From positions 110,539,067 to 110,603,066 of the forward strand of contig NC_080571.1 in NCBI RefSeq assembly GCF_030247185.1: DNA of 64,000 nucleotides. The letters run 5' to 3'. This document shows positions 21,771 to 34,002 of the stretch, piece after piece; within the stretch, counting starts at the first letter, position 1; each line of letters begins with the position of its first letter. Made by a program: the position numbers and the translations under genes. The stretch comes from Malaya genurostris. Taxonomy: Eukaryota > Arthropoda > Insecta > Diptera > Culicidae. The notes below the pieces were generated by a model. The model was not told where the DNA came from, did not search any database, and was given only the letters and a program-made list of their open reading frames with translations.

Positions 21771-22705
21771 TTGTTTATTTATTTATTCATTTATTTATTT
21801 ATTTATTTTTTGTACCAACAGATTACATTTATCCAAATGATACATGTTGCACGTTATCGTAAACTAATCTATCATGCTATCTATCTGTAAATATCTATAA
21901 TTCAACCCTCAATTCATAAGGAAAGCTGGCTGGCGAAAAATCTTGAAAATAAGTTTTTTACAGTGCTGCGGGACAAATGAAAGTCGAATACATTTGAACA
22001 AACGTTGAATGATCGACACATACTAGCAAATGGTTCATTAAATCCATAGTTTGTTCAGCACGAGGGATTCCTAAGAAAGAGTTTAACCGCAAGTTACGAC
22101 GATGGATATTGAAGCTTAGCTGTGGAAGAAGATCCACACAATCAATTCGGGATTGGATCAAATCCGCAATAAAAATGGCTTTGGAAGTATCCCGACGAAC
22201 TGATAACAAATCAAGGTTGATGAGTCTACAACGATTTTCGTAGCTTGGAAGGTTAGCTGCATCTCTCCATGGCAGACGACGCAAAGCAAAACGGACGAAT
22301 TTCCGCTGAACAGCTTCTATTCGCAGCTTATCGGTTTGATAATATGGTGCCCAAACAACGACAGCGTACTCAAGGGTAGAGCGGACTAAAGCGCAATAAA
22401 GCGATTTCAGGCAATATACGTTGTTGAAGTTTTTTTAAATGCGGAACATAAGTCCTAGCATCTTAGAAGCTTTAGATATAGTATACTCAATATGATCTTT
22501 GAAATTGAGCTTAGAATCTAATAACACTCCTAAATCCTTGATTGATGAAACTCGTTCCAAGACCGCTGTCGAAATAGAGTAGTCATACGTGATCGTGTTT
22601 CGTTTGCGAGAGAATGAGATGACGGAACATTTTGAGGCGTTTAGTACCATCCTGTTAATATTGCACCAGTTATAGAATACATCTAACTGAGTGACAGACA
22701 GGTAT
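21771..22705 (-). pseudogene. 5'-truncated non-LTR element (RT C-terminal part) nested in mariner
   Basis: The minus-strand protein runs from TQLDVFYNWCNINRMVLNAS (about 22700), through VSSIKDLGVLLDSKLNFKDH, to LPWRDAANLPSYENRCRLIN and FNIHRRNLRLNSFLGIP. It is collinear with residues 304-540 of the intact RT ORF at 60559-62205, so both belong to one family. The 3' tail is a run of AAATA repeats (plus-strand TTTATT at 21771-21808). It contains a frame interruption near 22300-22435. The fragment lacks endonuclease and the catalytic RT core and is dead on arrival by 5' truncation. Confidence 0.88.
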
Positions 22706-22782
22706 TAAAATTTCATGATATTCTATTCATTGGTTTGTGAGTTATTGTGCCAAGAGTGACGCTACTTTTGTTATTTTCAGAA

Positions 22783-23560
22783 CAATGGATCAAACACAAT
22801 ATCATGTTTTAATTTTACACTTCTTCTTGATGGGAAAAATACCGTTGAATGCCTTGAAAAGTGTTACTGTGACTCCAATCCATCAGAAACAACAATAAAA
22901 CGTTGGTTTGCTGACTTCGAACATGATCGTAGAGACCCCGATGATGCAGAACGCAATGGACATCCGAATGAGGTGGTAACACCAGAAAATATAAAATATG
23001 TACAAAATCGTTTTGAATGATCGAAAAGTGAAGTTTCGTGAGTTAGCTGACATTGTAGAGATATCAAGAGAACATTTTGGCTTTATACTACATGAGCGTT
23101 TGACTATGAGAAAGTTTGCTCATTGCTGACCGAAAACGAGAACGTGTTGATGATTCTCAGCAGTGTTTGGCCAGGTTTAAACACAGCAAACCGGAATTTT
23201 TGCGTCGGTATATGACAATGGATGAAACATGGATTCATCACTTCACTTCGGAATCAAAACAATCGTCATCTGAGTGGACAAAAATTGGTGAACCTTATCC
23301 AAAGCATCCCAAAACATTACAATCGGCTTGAAAGGTTATGACCCCGGCATTTTGTGATTTGCTTGGTGTAATATTTATTGACTATTTTGAGAACGAAAGT
23401 ACCTTGAACATTGTATAGCGTTTTTGGGGCGTTTGAAGGCTGGAATTGCAAAGAAACAACCGCATATGGCAAAGAAAAAAAAATTTTTTTCATCGAGACA
23501 TCGCTCTGGAATGATTGCGTTGCTCTTGATGAAGATTACGTTGATGAATAAAGTTAATTT
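22783..23560 (+). pseudogene. mariner transposase, decayed
   Basis: It starts MDQTQYHVLILHFF at 22783. A helix-turn-helix region follows (NPSETTIKRWFADFEHD), then a GRPNEVVTPENI-like linker and a frameshift near 22990. The first catalytic Asp is in RRYMTMDETWIHHFTSESKQ (about 23205-23265). The second lies in the degenerate FHRDIALE segment near 23490, which runs directly into the C-terminal CVALDEDYVDE. The segment holding the third Asp (SPDLAPSD in mariners) is therefore deleted. Not functional. Confidence 0.88.
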
Positions 23561-24507
23561 TGAACCAACAAATTCGTGTTCTCTTTGCTAGCCCCGGGAA
23601 TGGTTAGCCCATGTGTTACTACTAACTGTTATCGAAATAAAATCATGAAAATGAATGAAGCATTTCCAGAATCCTTCACGTTTTTGCCTTTCTCATATAG
23701 AAAGGCTATACAATCACTTCTCATATAGAAAGGCTAAACAATCACCGACTTTTGAACCGAGGCCCGGAGAGCCGAATGTCATATACCATTCGACTCAGCT
23801 CGACGAACTGAGCAAATGTCTGTGTGTGTGACAAATATTGTCACTCACTTTTCTCGGAGATGGCTTAACCGATTTTCACAAACTTAGATAAAAGATCTCA
23901 TAGCTCCATACAAAGTTCCTGAATTTCATTGGGTCCGACTTCCGGTTCCGGAGCTACAGGGTGATATGTACAAAAATAGTGAAAAGAATGTCACTCACTT
24001 TCTCCGAGATGGCTAAACCGATTTTCACAAACTTAGATTCAAATGAAAGGCCCTACGGTCCCATACAAAGTTCCAGAATTCTATTTGGATCCGAGTTCCG
24101 GTTCCGGAATTACAGGGTGATATGCATAAAAAATGTGAAAATAACGTCACTTACTTTTTTCGGACATGGCTAAACCGATTTACTCAAACTCAGATTTTAA
24201 TGAAAGGTCTCACGGTCCTATACGAAGTTCCTGAATATCATTTAGATCCAAATTCTGATTCCGGAAATAAAGAGTAATATGCATAAAAAATGTGAAAGTA
24301 ATACATCAAATATGTGATAATAATGTCACTCACAATACTCTAGGATGGTTAAACCGATTTTAACAAATTTAGATTCAAATGAAAGGTCTTATGGTCCCAT
24401 ACAAAGTTCCGAAATATCATGCGGATCCGACTTCCAGTTCAGTAATTACAGGGTGATATAAATCAGAAATGTGAAAATAATGTCACTCGTTTTTAGTGGA
24501 TGCGTAA

Positions 24508-24720
24508 AGCGATGTTTGAAGTCGTTTCAAAATTCAAGATGGCGACATTCGGATCACCGCTGTTCGTTACAAGCTATTACACTATGGGTGTATTTGAAAC
24601 TCGTTTGATGAGTCGATGAAGGAAAGCGTTGTTTGAAGTAATTTTAATATATAATATGAAGACTTCCGGTATATCGGTATTCGTTACAAACCTTCACAAT
24701 GTGAATATTTGATGAGTAGT
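24508..24720 (+). repeat. Diverged copies of the 117-bp minisatellite inside the unclassified repeat
   Basis: The landmarks GATGTTTGAAGTCG, TTCAAGATGGCGACATTCGG, CGTTTGATGAGTCGATGA and GAAGACTTCCGGTATATCGG follow in the order of the 9.6-kb minisatellite for nearly two units. This places a second, older location of that repeat 9 kb away from the piggyBac-type composite. Confidence 0.8.
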
Positions 24721-25424
24721 GATGAGCGACATTCTCGGGTGCTCGTTCATCACAGCGAAGAAGCAGAATAAAAGTAAATAAATATAAATAACTGGTCTGT
24801 AAACAAGATGTATCTTCTTGCCTTTCCCTATAGAAAGGTAATAAAATTGCTGGAAAACCCGGCTTTCTAACGGAGCCTCGAAGACTCATAGTATTATATT
24901 CGACTCGGCTCGACGAGATAGGAAAATGTCCGTGTTTGTGCACTTTTAAAAGAATTTTTTTATCACTCAATTTTCTCCGAAATGGTCGAACCGATTTCGA
25001 CAAGCTTAGGCTCGTTTAAAAGACACTACTAACCCATTGGTTCAGTTTGAAGATAAAATGACTGTCACTTCCAGTTTCGGAGATATAATGATGTAAGTGA
25101 CGTAACCGACAAAACACTTTTTTTCTTACCTCTTAAGTTTCTTGGAATGAGCTGAACCGATTTCAACAAGTTTTGGGTCGGTAAAAATCTATTACTGGTT
25201 CACCAAACAGTTCAGGTGATATAATGATATAAGTGACGTAAATGACAAGACACAATATCGATTGATTTTCTTGGCTATTGGTGCATCGGTTTTCTTTCTG
25301 ATTCCTAAGATATGATTGTATAAGTGACGTAACCGGCAAATCAGCATAATTCTTTCAGAACCAATAATAAAGTTCGGAAATATTTTCGTATCAGAAACTA
25401 TCTAAATAAAAAAAAAACAATTCC

Positions 25425-25860
25425 ATTCGGAATTGGCTGACTGTTGGCACGACCCTCTTCGATTTGCATGAGACTTTGCATGTACGTTCGTTATAGCAAA
25501 TGAAGTACTGGTCTAGAGATTTTTTTCACTCAAGACTAATTTATGAAAAGGGCGTATATGTTTTTAGCCACATTATTTTCAAATAATTATCTTTAGCTTC
25601 AACAAAAAATTTGTCTGAGAAGAAGTTGTAGGTAATCAAATGAACTTTCTAAAAAAAATATACACTAAAAGTCAAAGCCTTCCGATTTTTCGTGAAATCG
25701 AAAATAAAATTTATTTGTCAAAATTCTCAGTTATTTTACCGTACATTTTATTAAATTCTATATCACAAAAAACGTCAAGCTGCAAAAAAACTAATGAATG
25801 CTTTAGAAATTTGGAGAGATGATGAATGAAAACTTTTTAACAATTTTAGAAAAACTATGT
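25425..25860 (+). repeat. Diverged half copy of the foldback family seen at 57207-58270
   Basis: CGATTTGCATGAGACTTTGCATG, AAAAGGGCGTATATGTTTTT, and GAGAAGAAGTTGTAGGTAAT, with AAAAAATATACACTAAAAG after it, match in order the left arm of the 57.2-kb foldback element. Only one arm is present here. Confidence 0.7.
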
Positions 25861-26955
25861 TTTGTAGGAATAAATGTATCTGAGCAATAAAAAATTTTAT
25901 TTTCCAAACTACGTTCAATGAAGCTACTCTCTAAATGCAGTTGCTATTGAATTTCATTCCGATCCGACTTCCGGTTCCGGAGATATAGGATGATATGTAC
26001 CAAAAAGTGAAAAAAATATGCACTCACTTTTTTCAGAGATGGCTGAACCGATTTTCACAAACTAAGATTCAAATAAAAGGTATTATGGTCCCATAGTTTT
26101 CTATTGAATTTCATTTGAATGTGACTTCCGGTTCCGGAGTTATATGGTAATATGTGAAAATTTGAGAAAAAGTTTACACTCAATTATCTCTGGAACAACT
26201 CAACCGATTTTTGGAAACTAAGATTCAAATGAAAGGTCTTATAATATCCTGAAAATTTGTAGAACATTTTATCTGGATTCGACTTCCGGTTCCGGAACTA
26301 AGGCGCTATAAGTGGAAAATTACCAATTTTATTAGTATTTTTCCACGAACGATTGTCAAAAACAGGTACAAATCCCATAAAACTGTCTGATACATTCTTC
26401 TAGCTTGCAGAACTTGTTAGTTTGTGGGCATGAAAACTTAATTCGGCACTACTGGTTCCCTCTTTTCCTGTTCCGATAGCACCGGAAGTGAAGAAGAAAA
26501 ACTCCTAAAACTAAATTCACTTCGATTTCTCTGCGATGCTTGAACCGATTTTCACAAATCTTGATTCGAATTAAAGTTCATACTGTCTTTAAGGCTACTG
26601 TGAAATTTCATTCGGATCCGACTTCCGGTTCCGCAGTTACAGGGCGATGAAAAAAACTGCAAAAAGGATCTCACTCACCTTTCTTGGAGATGGCCAAATC
26701 GATTTTCACAAACTTATAGGTTCAAAAGAAAAGTCTGACAGTTTCATACGGAATTCCTTAATTTGTTGTGGATAATACTTTCGGTTCCGGAACTACAGGG
26801 TAAACAGGATTTAGAGTTTGTGAGATTAGGTCCGAGCAAATTTTCCTGTTTCTATTCAATAAACAGTTGTTTTTTGCGAATTTCACAGTTATATTTATGA
26901 TGTAATGAGTAATATGAGAAAGGCATCATTACACCACTAGGTGGATTAAAATAGG

Positions 26956-27277
26956 TTTTTCAAATTAGTCTGGGTTCTCCATCGCCAAATTTATTATTTT
27001 TTTAAACTTCATGAAATTTTGAATAATTTTTTTTTGACATCAATACGATGCGAGATATTTTGAAAATAAAAACGAAAGAAAATCGCTGGCTTATTAAAAT
27101 ACACACTTTTTATAATTCATGTGCGGTTCTCCATAAGCAATACCAAGGCGGACTGTATTGAAGTTGCCAATAACAATGTTGATTATATAATTTGCGAAAA
27201 AAAATAAGACAATTGTGCAAACCAACTTTATTATGTCCCATCGGCACCAATACTCATTAGAGTTTTCAAGTTTTGAA
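26956..27277. other. Unassigned AT-rich interval
   Basis: About 320 bp with homopolymer A/T runs. No ORF or family recognised. Confidence 0.45.
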
Positions 27278-28713
<1,436 letters not shown>

Positions 28714-28959
28714 TATCTTAATAAAAATAGACTTCAACTTTGTGTACAATATGATAGCTCATTTCTGTATCTGTTGAAAATAATTTCGCATCAATCCTAT
28801 TTTCTGTTACTGGAACGAAGCAATGATATTTTTGTGTACCTTGAATCATTTATGTTTGTTGATAAATATCTTTTCATTCTGTAGCATCATCGTGAAATTC
28901 CTCTTGTAACATATAACGAAACGAGAATGTTTTTTTATACTGCCATGCAACTGAACGGC

Positions 28960-30135
28960 TTAGAATAACATTCCAGAAGGAAGACAAAGGCCAATTGTCC
29001 TAAAAGGTATTTGGTTTGGCAGACAATATGCAGCTGTGGTCACCCATCCCTAGCTCCATCACTACCGGGATGGTAAATAAGAAAATATATACCTTATGAT
29101 AAAAAAAGAACCGGAATTTTCATTTTAAAATTCCCGCGCTTGTCCAATCGGTAAACTTTTATTCTCTCAACGTTGGCAACACTTTTATACTCATTCTGTC
29201 AAATTTTGACGCATATCGTACGATTAGTTTTTGTTTGGCGTCTATACAAAGAAGTTGAAAAATTGTCGTGTGGCGATTTTTATAATGGATGAAAATTTAA
29301 AACAACGTGCGTGCATCAAATTTTGTGTTCCAAATGGATTTAAGTGTTCCGGAACGTTGAAAATGTTAGAAAAGGCCTTTGGTGAATCGTGTCTAGGAAA
29401 AACACAGGCATCATCACATCTGTTAATGAACAAAACATTGAATCGGCGAGATTGCTGTGTTGTTGGGCATCTCTTATGGATCAGCCGAACACATTTTAAC
29501 TGATGTTTTGGGTTTGAAACGCGTCGCTTCTCGGCTGGTGCCAAAACAGCTGAATTTCATTCAAAAACAGCGTCGTGTTGATGTGGCCAAAGAGATGATT
29601 TCCAACGCAGATAGTGACCCCACATTCATCGAATGCATCATAACTAGTGATGAGGTGTGGATCTATGAATATGACGTCGAAACCGCACAACAATTTACCG
29701 AATGGCGCTTCGAAGGCGAGCCGTTGTTCTAAATTATCATCCATTATAAAAATCGTCACACGAAAATTTTTCAACTTCTTTGTATAGACGCCAAACAAAA
29801 ACTAATCGTACGATATGCGTCAAAATTTGACAGAGTGTGTAGAAAAGTGTTGCCAACGTTGACATAATAAAAGTTTACCGATTGGACAAGCGCGGAAAAT
29901 TTAAAATGAAAATTCCGGTTCTTTTTTGACCATAAGGTATACTGTGAGATATGCCTTTAGAAGCGATTGCTACCATTCCTATGCAGCCATGATGCTCCCT
30001 CGATATTCTGGCCTCGTTTGGCAGCTTGTCACTGCGCCAAAAATGTTTCGGAATGGTATAAAGCGAATGGAGTCTATGTTGTACCGCAAGAGGCGAATTC
30101 GCTGCTATTTATCCTTCAGTTTGCTATTTATTCTT
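28960..30135 (+). pseudogene. DD37E transposase fragment, third copy, split by a mariner derivative
   Basis: To the left of 29089, one frame reads VWQTICSCG and another reads SITTGMVNKKIY, the segment between the first and second catalytic residues of ITm transposases. To the right of 29940, reading frames continue with KRLLPFLCSHDAP, IFWPRLAACHCAKNVSEWY and ANGVYVVPQEAN. In the latter the WPD aspartate is changed to Arg. The two halves are collinear if the 850-bp mariner derivative (29090-29939) and one TA are removed. The third acidic residue region is missing. The copy has no visible termini here. Confidence 0.78.
29090..29939. mobile_element. Palindromic mariner derivative with ~210-bp inverted repeats
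   Basis: The termini TACCTTATG and CATAAGGTA are flanked by TA (29088-29089 and 29940-29941). About 210 bp at the left (29090-29300) is repeated inverted at the right (29725-29939), including the TIR, the leader and the first codons of the transposase (MDENLKQR on plus, MDDNLEQR on minus). Between them is a plus-strand remnant: CIKFCVPNGFKCSGTLKMLE, then a deletion, then GLKRVASRLVPKQLNFIQKQ and the first catalytic region (ITSDEVWIYEYD, normally GDETWIYEYD). The 3' end of the original element has been replaced by an inverted copy of its 5' end. Confidence 0.88.
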
Positions 30136-30418
30136 CAATATTCATAGCAAGTTAAAACTATATACAAAAAATCCGAAAATCTTGGACAAAAGTAAAAATC
30201 GGTTGCACAGAAGTCTGTACAGACCCTAATGGCTATGGCTAACTCAAAACATCGTAGTATCTTCATGCAGCCTAATAAAACCAGTTTTTAGATGACAGAT
30301 AATGCGCAATTAAATGAATAAAAACTCAGTTTTTGCAATGACTGAGCGGAAATATATATTGGAGAAGCCAAGTGAAAGAAAAACTAACAGAAAAGATGAA
30401 TTTTTGGAAAAAGATACG

Positions 30419-30489
30419 CTCAGAGACAGGACTCGAACCTGCGTTCTTATGCATTCCGTGCATACGCGCTACCATTTCGCCACTCTGAT
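30419..30489 (-). tRNA. tRNA-like gene with full cloverleaf, anticodon loop ACGGAAT
   Basis: The 71-nt minus-strand sequence folds as follows: acceptor ATCAGAG/CTCTGAG (6 of 7 pairs), D-stem GCG/CGC with GG in the loop, anticodon stem TATGC/GCATA (perfect) with loop ACGGAAT, a 5-nt variable loop, T-stem GCAGG/CCTGT and a 7-nt T-loop TTCGAGT. A TTTTT run follows within about 10 nt, as for Pol III. Against function: position 33 is C instead of U, the would-be anticodon GGA (Ser) is not normally used in eukaryotes, and there is no long variable arm as in tRNA-Ser. Probably a tRNA-derived pseudogene or SINE head; the pairing is good enough that it could still be transcribed. Confidence 0.6.
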
Positions 30490-30619
30490 CTTGTTTTAGC
30501 CACTCCAAAACTCGAAACAGACATAGTAGCAACGTACATCGAACATGGTCTACATCCTGGTCGGTGTCTGTCGGGTGATGGGTTCCCTCTCAACAAACAA
30601 TTTGAGGGTCGTTAAGATT

Positions 30620-30990
30620 CAAGTATGTTGTCGCTAATTGGTCTGGTTGTAAAACAATTTGTACACGAAAAGTCATACGATTTTATCAAAGCCATATATC
30701 TCGTCTCAATGTTGTTGTTGATGAGATTTATTGGGACATTTATATCACCTGCAATTAAAAACACGTATGCTTCAGTTGGACAGAACACATCAAGCTTTCT
30801 AAATAGACGGAAAAATCATTTGAGTCAAAGCTAAGGGGACGATACATAATAATGTCCGTTAAAATATAGTTCGATATTTAGATGACGAAATCCATCGAAT
30901 GAACAATTTTCTATTAGTCTATGCTTGATATTTTTTTTTAAATATATTGCCAAACCTCTACTTGAACGTTTTTTACAGGAAAAGAATGAT
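30620..30990 (-). pseudogene. Jockey-like endonuclease fragment
   Basis: On the minus strand, KNIKHRLIENCSFDGFRHL and IELYFNGHYYVSSP lead to VFLIAGDINVPINLI. The last is the GDxN motif of APE-type retroposon endonucleases, and IKSYDFSCTNCFTTRPISDN follows. At least one stop and frame changes occur. No RT follows in the reading direction, so this is an isolated EN piece. Confidence 0.75.
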
Positions 30991-33590
30991 TAATAATGTG
31001 ATATTTCGTAAAGAGAACAATTAGCATTCCTCAGTCAGGTTTTCCGATTACTATGATATCTATAGAGGTATTCCAAATCAAAAGCAAACATTCAGATTTC
31101 ATTAAGATTATAGCAAATCCAAATATTATATTAAGAGCCGTTATATTTCAGGTAAAACTATACTAGAAAATTTAGAGAAAAAGAGTTCAAACCTCTTTTG
31201 TCGACAATGTTTTCGACTTTCAACCCGAAAAATGCTATGCTTCAATAAAGAGCAGTAATAAACATATTTTCCAATTTCACATACCTGAAGATGGTTTTGA
31301 AAACAATAATTTGATATTTAATTTTGAAATGACGGCCTAAACTTTAAATTTGAGAACGTTCCTAAGTAACTCCTACTCAAATTGTGTATAGTTTTAATTC
31401 AAATATTAATTTAAAATTGAAAATAATTATTTTTCAAGATGATTTTGCGGTTTTTCTCTTACGAACAATGAAATGTAAGGCAAAAGCTTTAAAACTCGAC
31501 TAATAAATATTGGAAAAAGGGGTATAGCGTTCGACTCAGTTCATTGAATTCTGCAATGTTTCATCAGACATGATTTTCACAAGCTTGAGCAAGAGTGATA
31601 AGTGTTAAAAATTTCAAAATGTCTTCAAAAGTGACACTGCAATATACAAAAAAAAAACAAAATCTAAACTGGACTCAAAACCAAATTCTAAACTCAGCTC
31701 AACACTTTTTCGATTTAAAGGTCTCTTAGTTGAAGATTGAAAATAGCGACTTTAGTTTTACCGGATGTATTGGAAACAGAAAGTTCTTGAAAAAATTCGT
31801 ATCGATTTATCTTTAGTTCTTGCTGTACTTTATACTATGTTGATCTGATGATTATTTACGTAGTTCTAAATAAAAAACTTTGTTAATATTATATTGAAAA
31901 ATGTTCACTGGTGGCGCTGATGATATCATGGCCTAAAGCAAACTGAAGTAATAACACTAAGGTAGTTTTGTTGAATTGAATTTAGTCATTTCCGTTCGTT
32001 TACTACTATTCTTTAGCACCAAAAATATCATGTTCATAGTTCTAAAATAGCCCCTTTGTCATTCTAATGCCGTTTGTAAGGAAACGACAAAAGAAGTGGA
32101 GAACGATAGATTATTTTTGTAACAATATGGACTTACACTAGTTATTATATGATGCCAATATATCCTTCTAACTTCATTTGGTTCTCATGCCCCGATGCAA
32201 TCGTAGCGTACGTTGACAACTTAATACTTCCCGGTTCGGAACCAGTCGCTTAATAACTGTGCATGGCTTTTTTATGGCAAATAAAATCGCCTAAAGGTAT
32301 GCAATTTCATCATGCTTCGTGAAATCTATTTTTAGATTTGCACAGTAAAGCCTTTCTTCCCAAAAATGGGTAATAACAGCTGAAAAGTCGTACTAAATTT
32401 GTAACAAATTTAGATATAATATTCATGTGTTTGTAACAATTTTGTTGTCACCTAGCTTAAATTGAGTTATAATTTTTGTTATTTTAACTATGAACGAGTC
32501 CAAGATTATGACTAACCCCAGATACAATTTTGTTCTCCCTTGTTGATCGGGATTCCACTGCAAAGAATCCCAAAGAATACCTGCAAAGAATCCCGAAGAA
32601 TACTTCCAGATGCACCTGCTGTTGTTCTTGCCGCTAAGGTTTTAACCGGATCTGGAGTTTCAAATATATCCCACTCTTTGGTGAACATTTTTGTCTGTTT
32701 CATTTTTTCCGACCATTTATTATTCGATGGTCACACAAAAGTCTCGTTTAGTTGTTAGGATCGAGAAACAGTTTTTGAAGCATCCCAAAGTAAAGAACAA
32801 AAGAATGGCATAATTGCACCACTTGGACAGTAAAATCAGGAGAAAGATTCTTTGGGGATAGATTTTGGTTGCAACAATCTCACACCAAAACTACAGAAAC
32901 ATTGCATTTTCGGTATAAGCACTTCTGCTTCTGATATCTAATTACAACAAAGTTCAAACGACGATTCATCAATTCAACGTCATACACTAAATCATTTAAT
33001 GGATATCTAAAACCTATCCACACTGGTAAGCAAAGTGTTGGTATTATATTCCTTTTGTGGAATTCGACCTTCTGTTTCAATTTCAACAGACTTTGCAGCC
33101 GATTCATAGTGTACAGAACCATTGCATGGCTGGTGCTTACGATCCTACTCACACTAAGAACCCTTCCAGGTCGGGACCCACACTAGTGGATATGTGAAAA
33201 TTAAACTATCACGTATGCATGATGCTGATTGTACCCCCAAATAGCAATTTGGTTTTCGTGGGAGCGTCTCATAAATGTTACCAAAGCATAGAGTTCGCAA
33301 TTTCCAAATAAAAGTTTTTGATGCGTTCGCTGAACACAAAGAGCGAATACGTTTTACGGTTGAAAACACTCTTTCCTGCCATTCTATTAAAATTCTATGC
33401 CATTCTAGCTAAAAAACAAACATTTTTCCTATTACCAGTAAATAAATGAGATGCTTCCAGGGTTGAACTCTCATGGTCGCAAAATTATCCAACTTTTCAC
33501 TGTGGGCGTTGGCTGAGTTATTTAGAAAAGATTCCCACGCACCGGATGGAACCAATTCAACAAATTAAAGCCTATTCTCGGAGGCAAAAC
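30991..33590. other. 2.6 kb unassigned AT-rich DNA
   Basis: Short ORFs only (for example 32512-32703 minus, 32880-33152 minus, 33154-33369 minus), none with a domain. No tandem repeat or inverted structure was recognised. It may be unique host intergenic or intronic sequence. Confidence 0.4.
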
Positions 33591-33597
33591 GAACAGT

Positions 33598-34002
33598 TTG
33601 AAAATTACGCTATATCACATGGCTATCAATCATGCGTCCAATGTGGCAGTTTGTCACGATTCTTCTGGGTCGACGATTTTCGGTGATAACACTGCTGATA
33701 CCCCCTTCCAAATCGTCAAAGTGCTATCACGTCAGATACGGTTACGCGGCTCTATGAGCAAAAAAAAACAGAGCAAAAGGCAATTTCATTTTGATCCTCT
33801 CTGTGATTTTGCAGTTCGCCCCCGCATTCACGCAGTTCCGCAGTTGCGTGTAGGAAAATTACACCAAGTATCATGGCATGATTTTTTTCTTCCACGCAGT
33901 ATTCTGGCAATGATTGAAGCCTGGAGTGACGGATGGACATTTTGTTACTTTTGCACGTACACTGCCAAGGTCACTGAATCAAGTGTCAGACGATGTTTGT
34001 AA
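33598..34002 (+). CDS. Orphan 134-aa ORF
   Basis: Not recognised. It starts MKITLYHMAINHASN and is rich in basic residues in the middle (SMSKKKQSKRQFHF). No membrane segment or known motif can be seen, and no transposon hallmark. Neighbouring DNA has no supporting exon. Chance ORF is the leading alternative; length alone is the reason to list it. Confidence 0.15.
   Translation: MKITLYHMAINHASNVAVCHDSSGSTIFGDNTADTPFQIVKVLSRQIRLRGSMSKKKQSKRQFHFDPLCDFAVRPRIHAVPQLRVGKLHQVSWHDFFLPRSILAMIEAWSDGWTFCYFCTYTAKVTESSVRRCL

Larger units (their letters stand above)
21692..23616 (+). mobile_element. mariner element with nested retrotransposon
   Basis: The terminal repeats are ACACATGGGCTGAAAAGTCC at the left and its degenerate complement ending AGCCCATGTGT at the right. 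TA is duplicated at 21690-21691 and 23617-23618. The interior has a mariner transposase remnant (plus) and, in the 5' leader, a minus-strand non-LTR fragment of about 0.93 kb. Without that insertion the element would be about 1 kb, shorter than the ~1.3 kb usual for mariner because of a 3' internal deletion. Confidence 0.9.
23683..26955. mobile_element. 3.3-kb unclassified repeat with inverted GCCTTTCTC/GAGAAAGGC termini
   Basis: It begins TTTGCCTTTCTCATATAGAA and ends ATATGAGAAAGGCATCATTA then CACCACTAGGTGGATTAA; TGCCTTTCTCATAT and ATATGAGAAAGGCA are perfect inverted complements (14 bp). The interior is built of degenerate 150-180-bp units containing ATGGCTAAACCGATTTTCAC, AAATGAAAGGTCT and GACTTCCGGTTCCGGA (unit starts near 23841, 23991, 24147, 24325, 24482). 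A (GT)n tract lies near the left end. A second left-end-like sequence at about 24815 (TTGCCTTTCCCTATAGAAAG) suggests a nested or tandem copy. No ORF with a recognisable domain is present. The same architecture recurs at 62795-63870. Confidence 0.75.

Noticed and set aside
30419..30489. Functional tRNA-Ser(GGA)
   Set aside because: C at position 33, no long variable arm, and GGA is not a normal eukaryotic serine anticodon.
33598..34002. Novel 134-residue gene as a main finding
   Set aside because: No domain, no conservation evidence, no promoter or splice context; length alone is weak in 64 kb.
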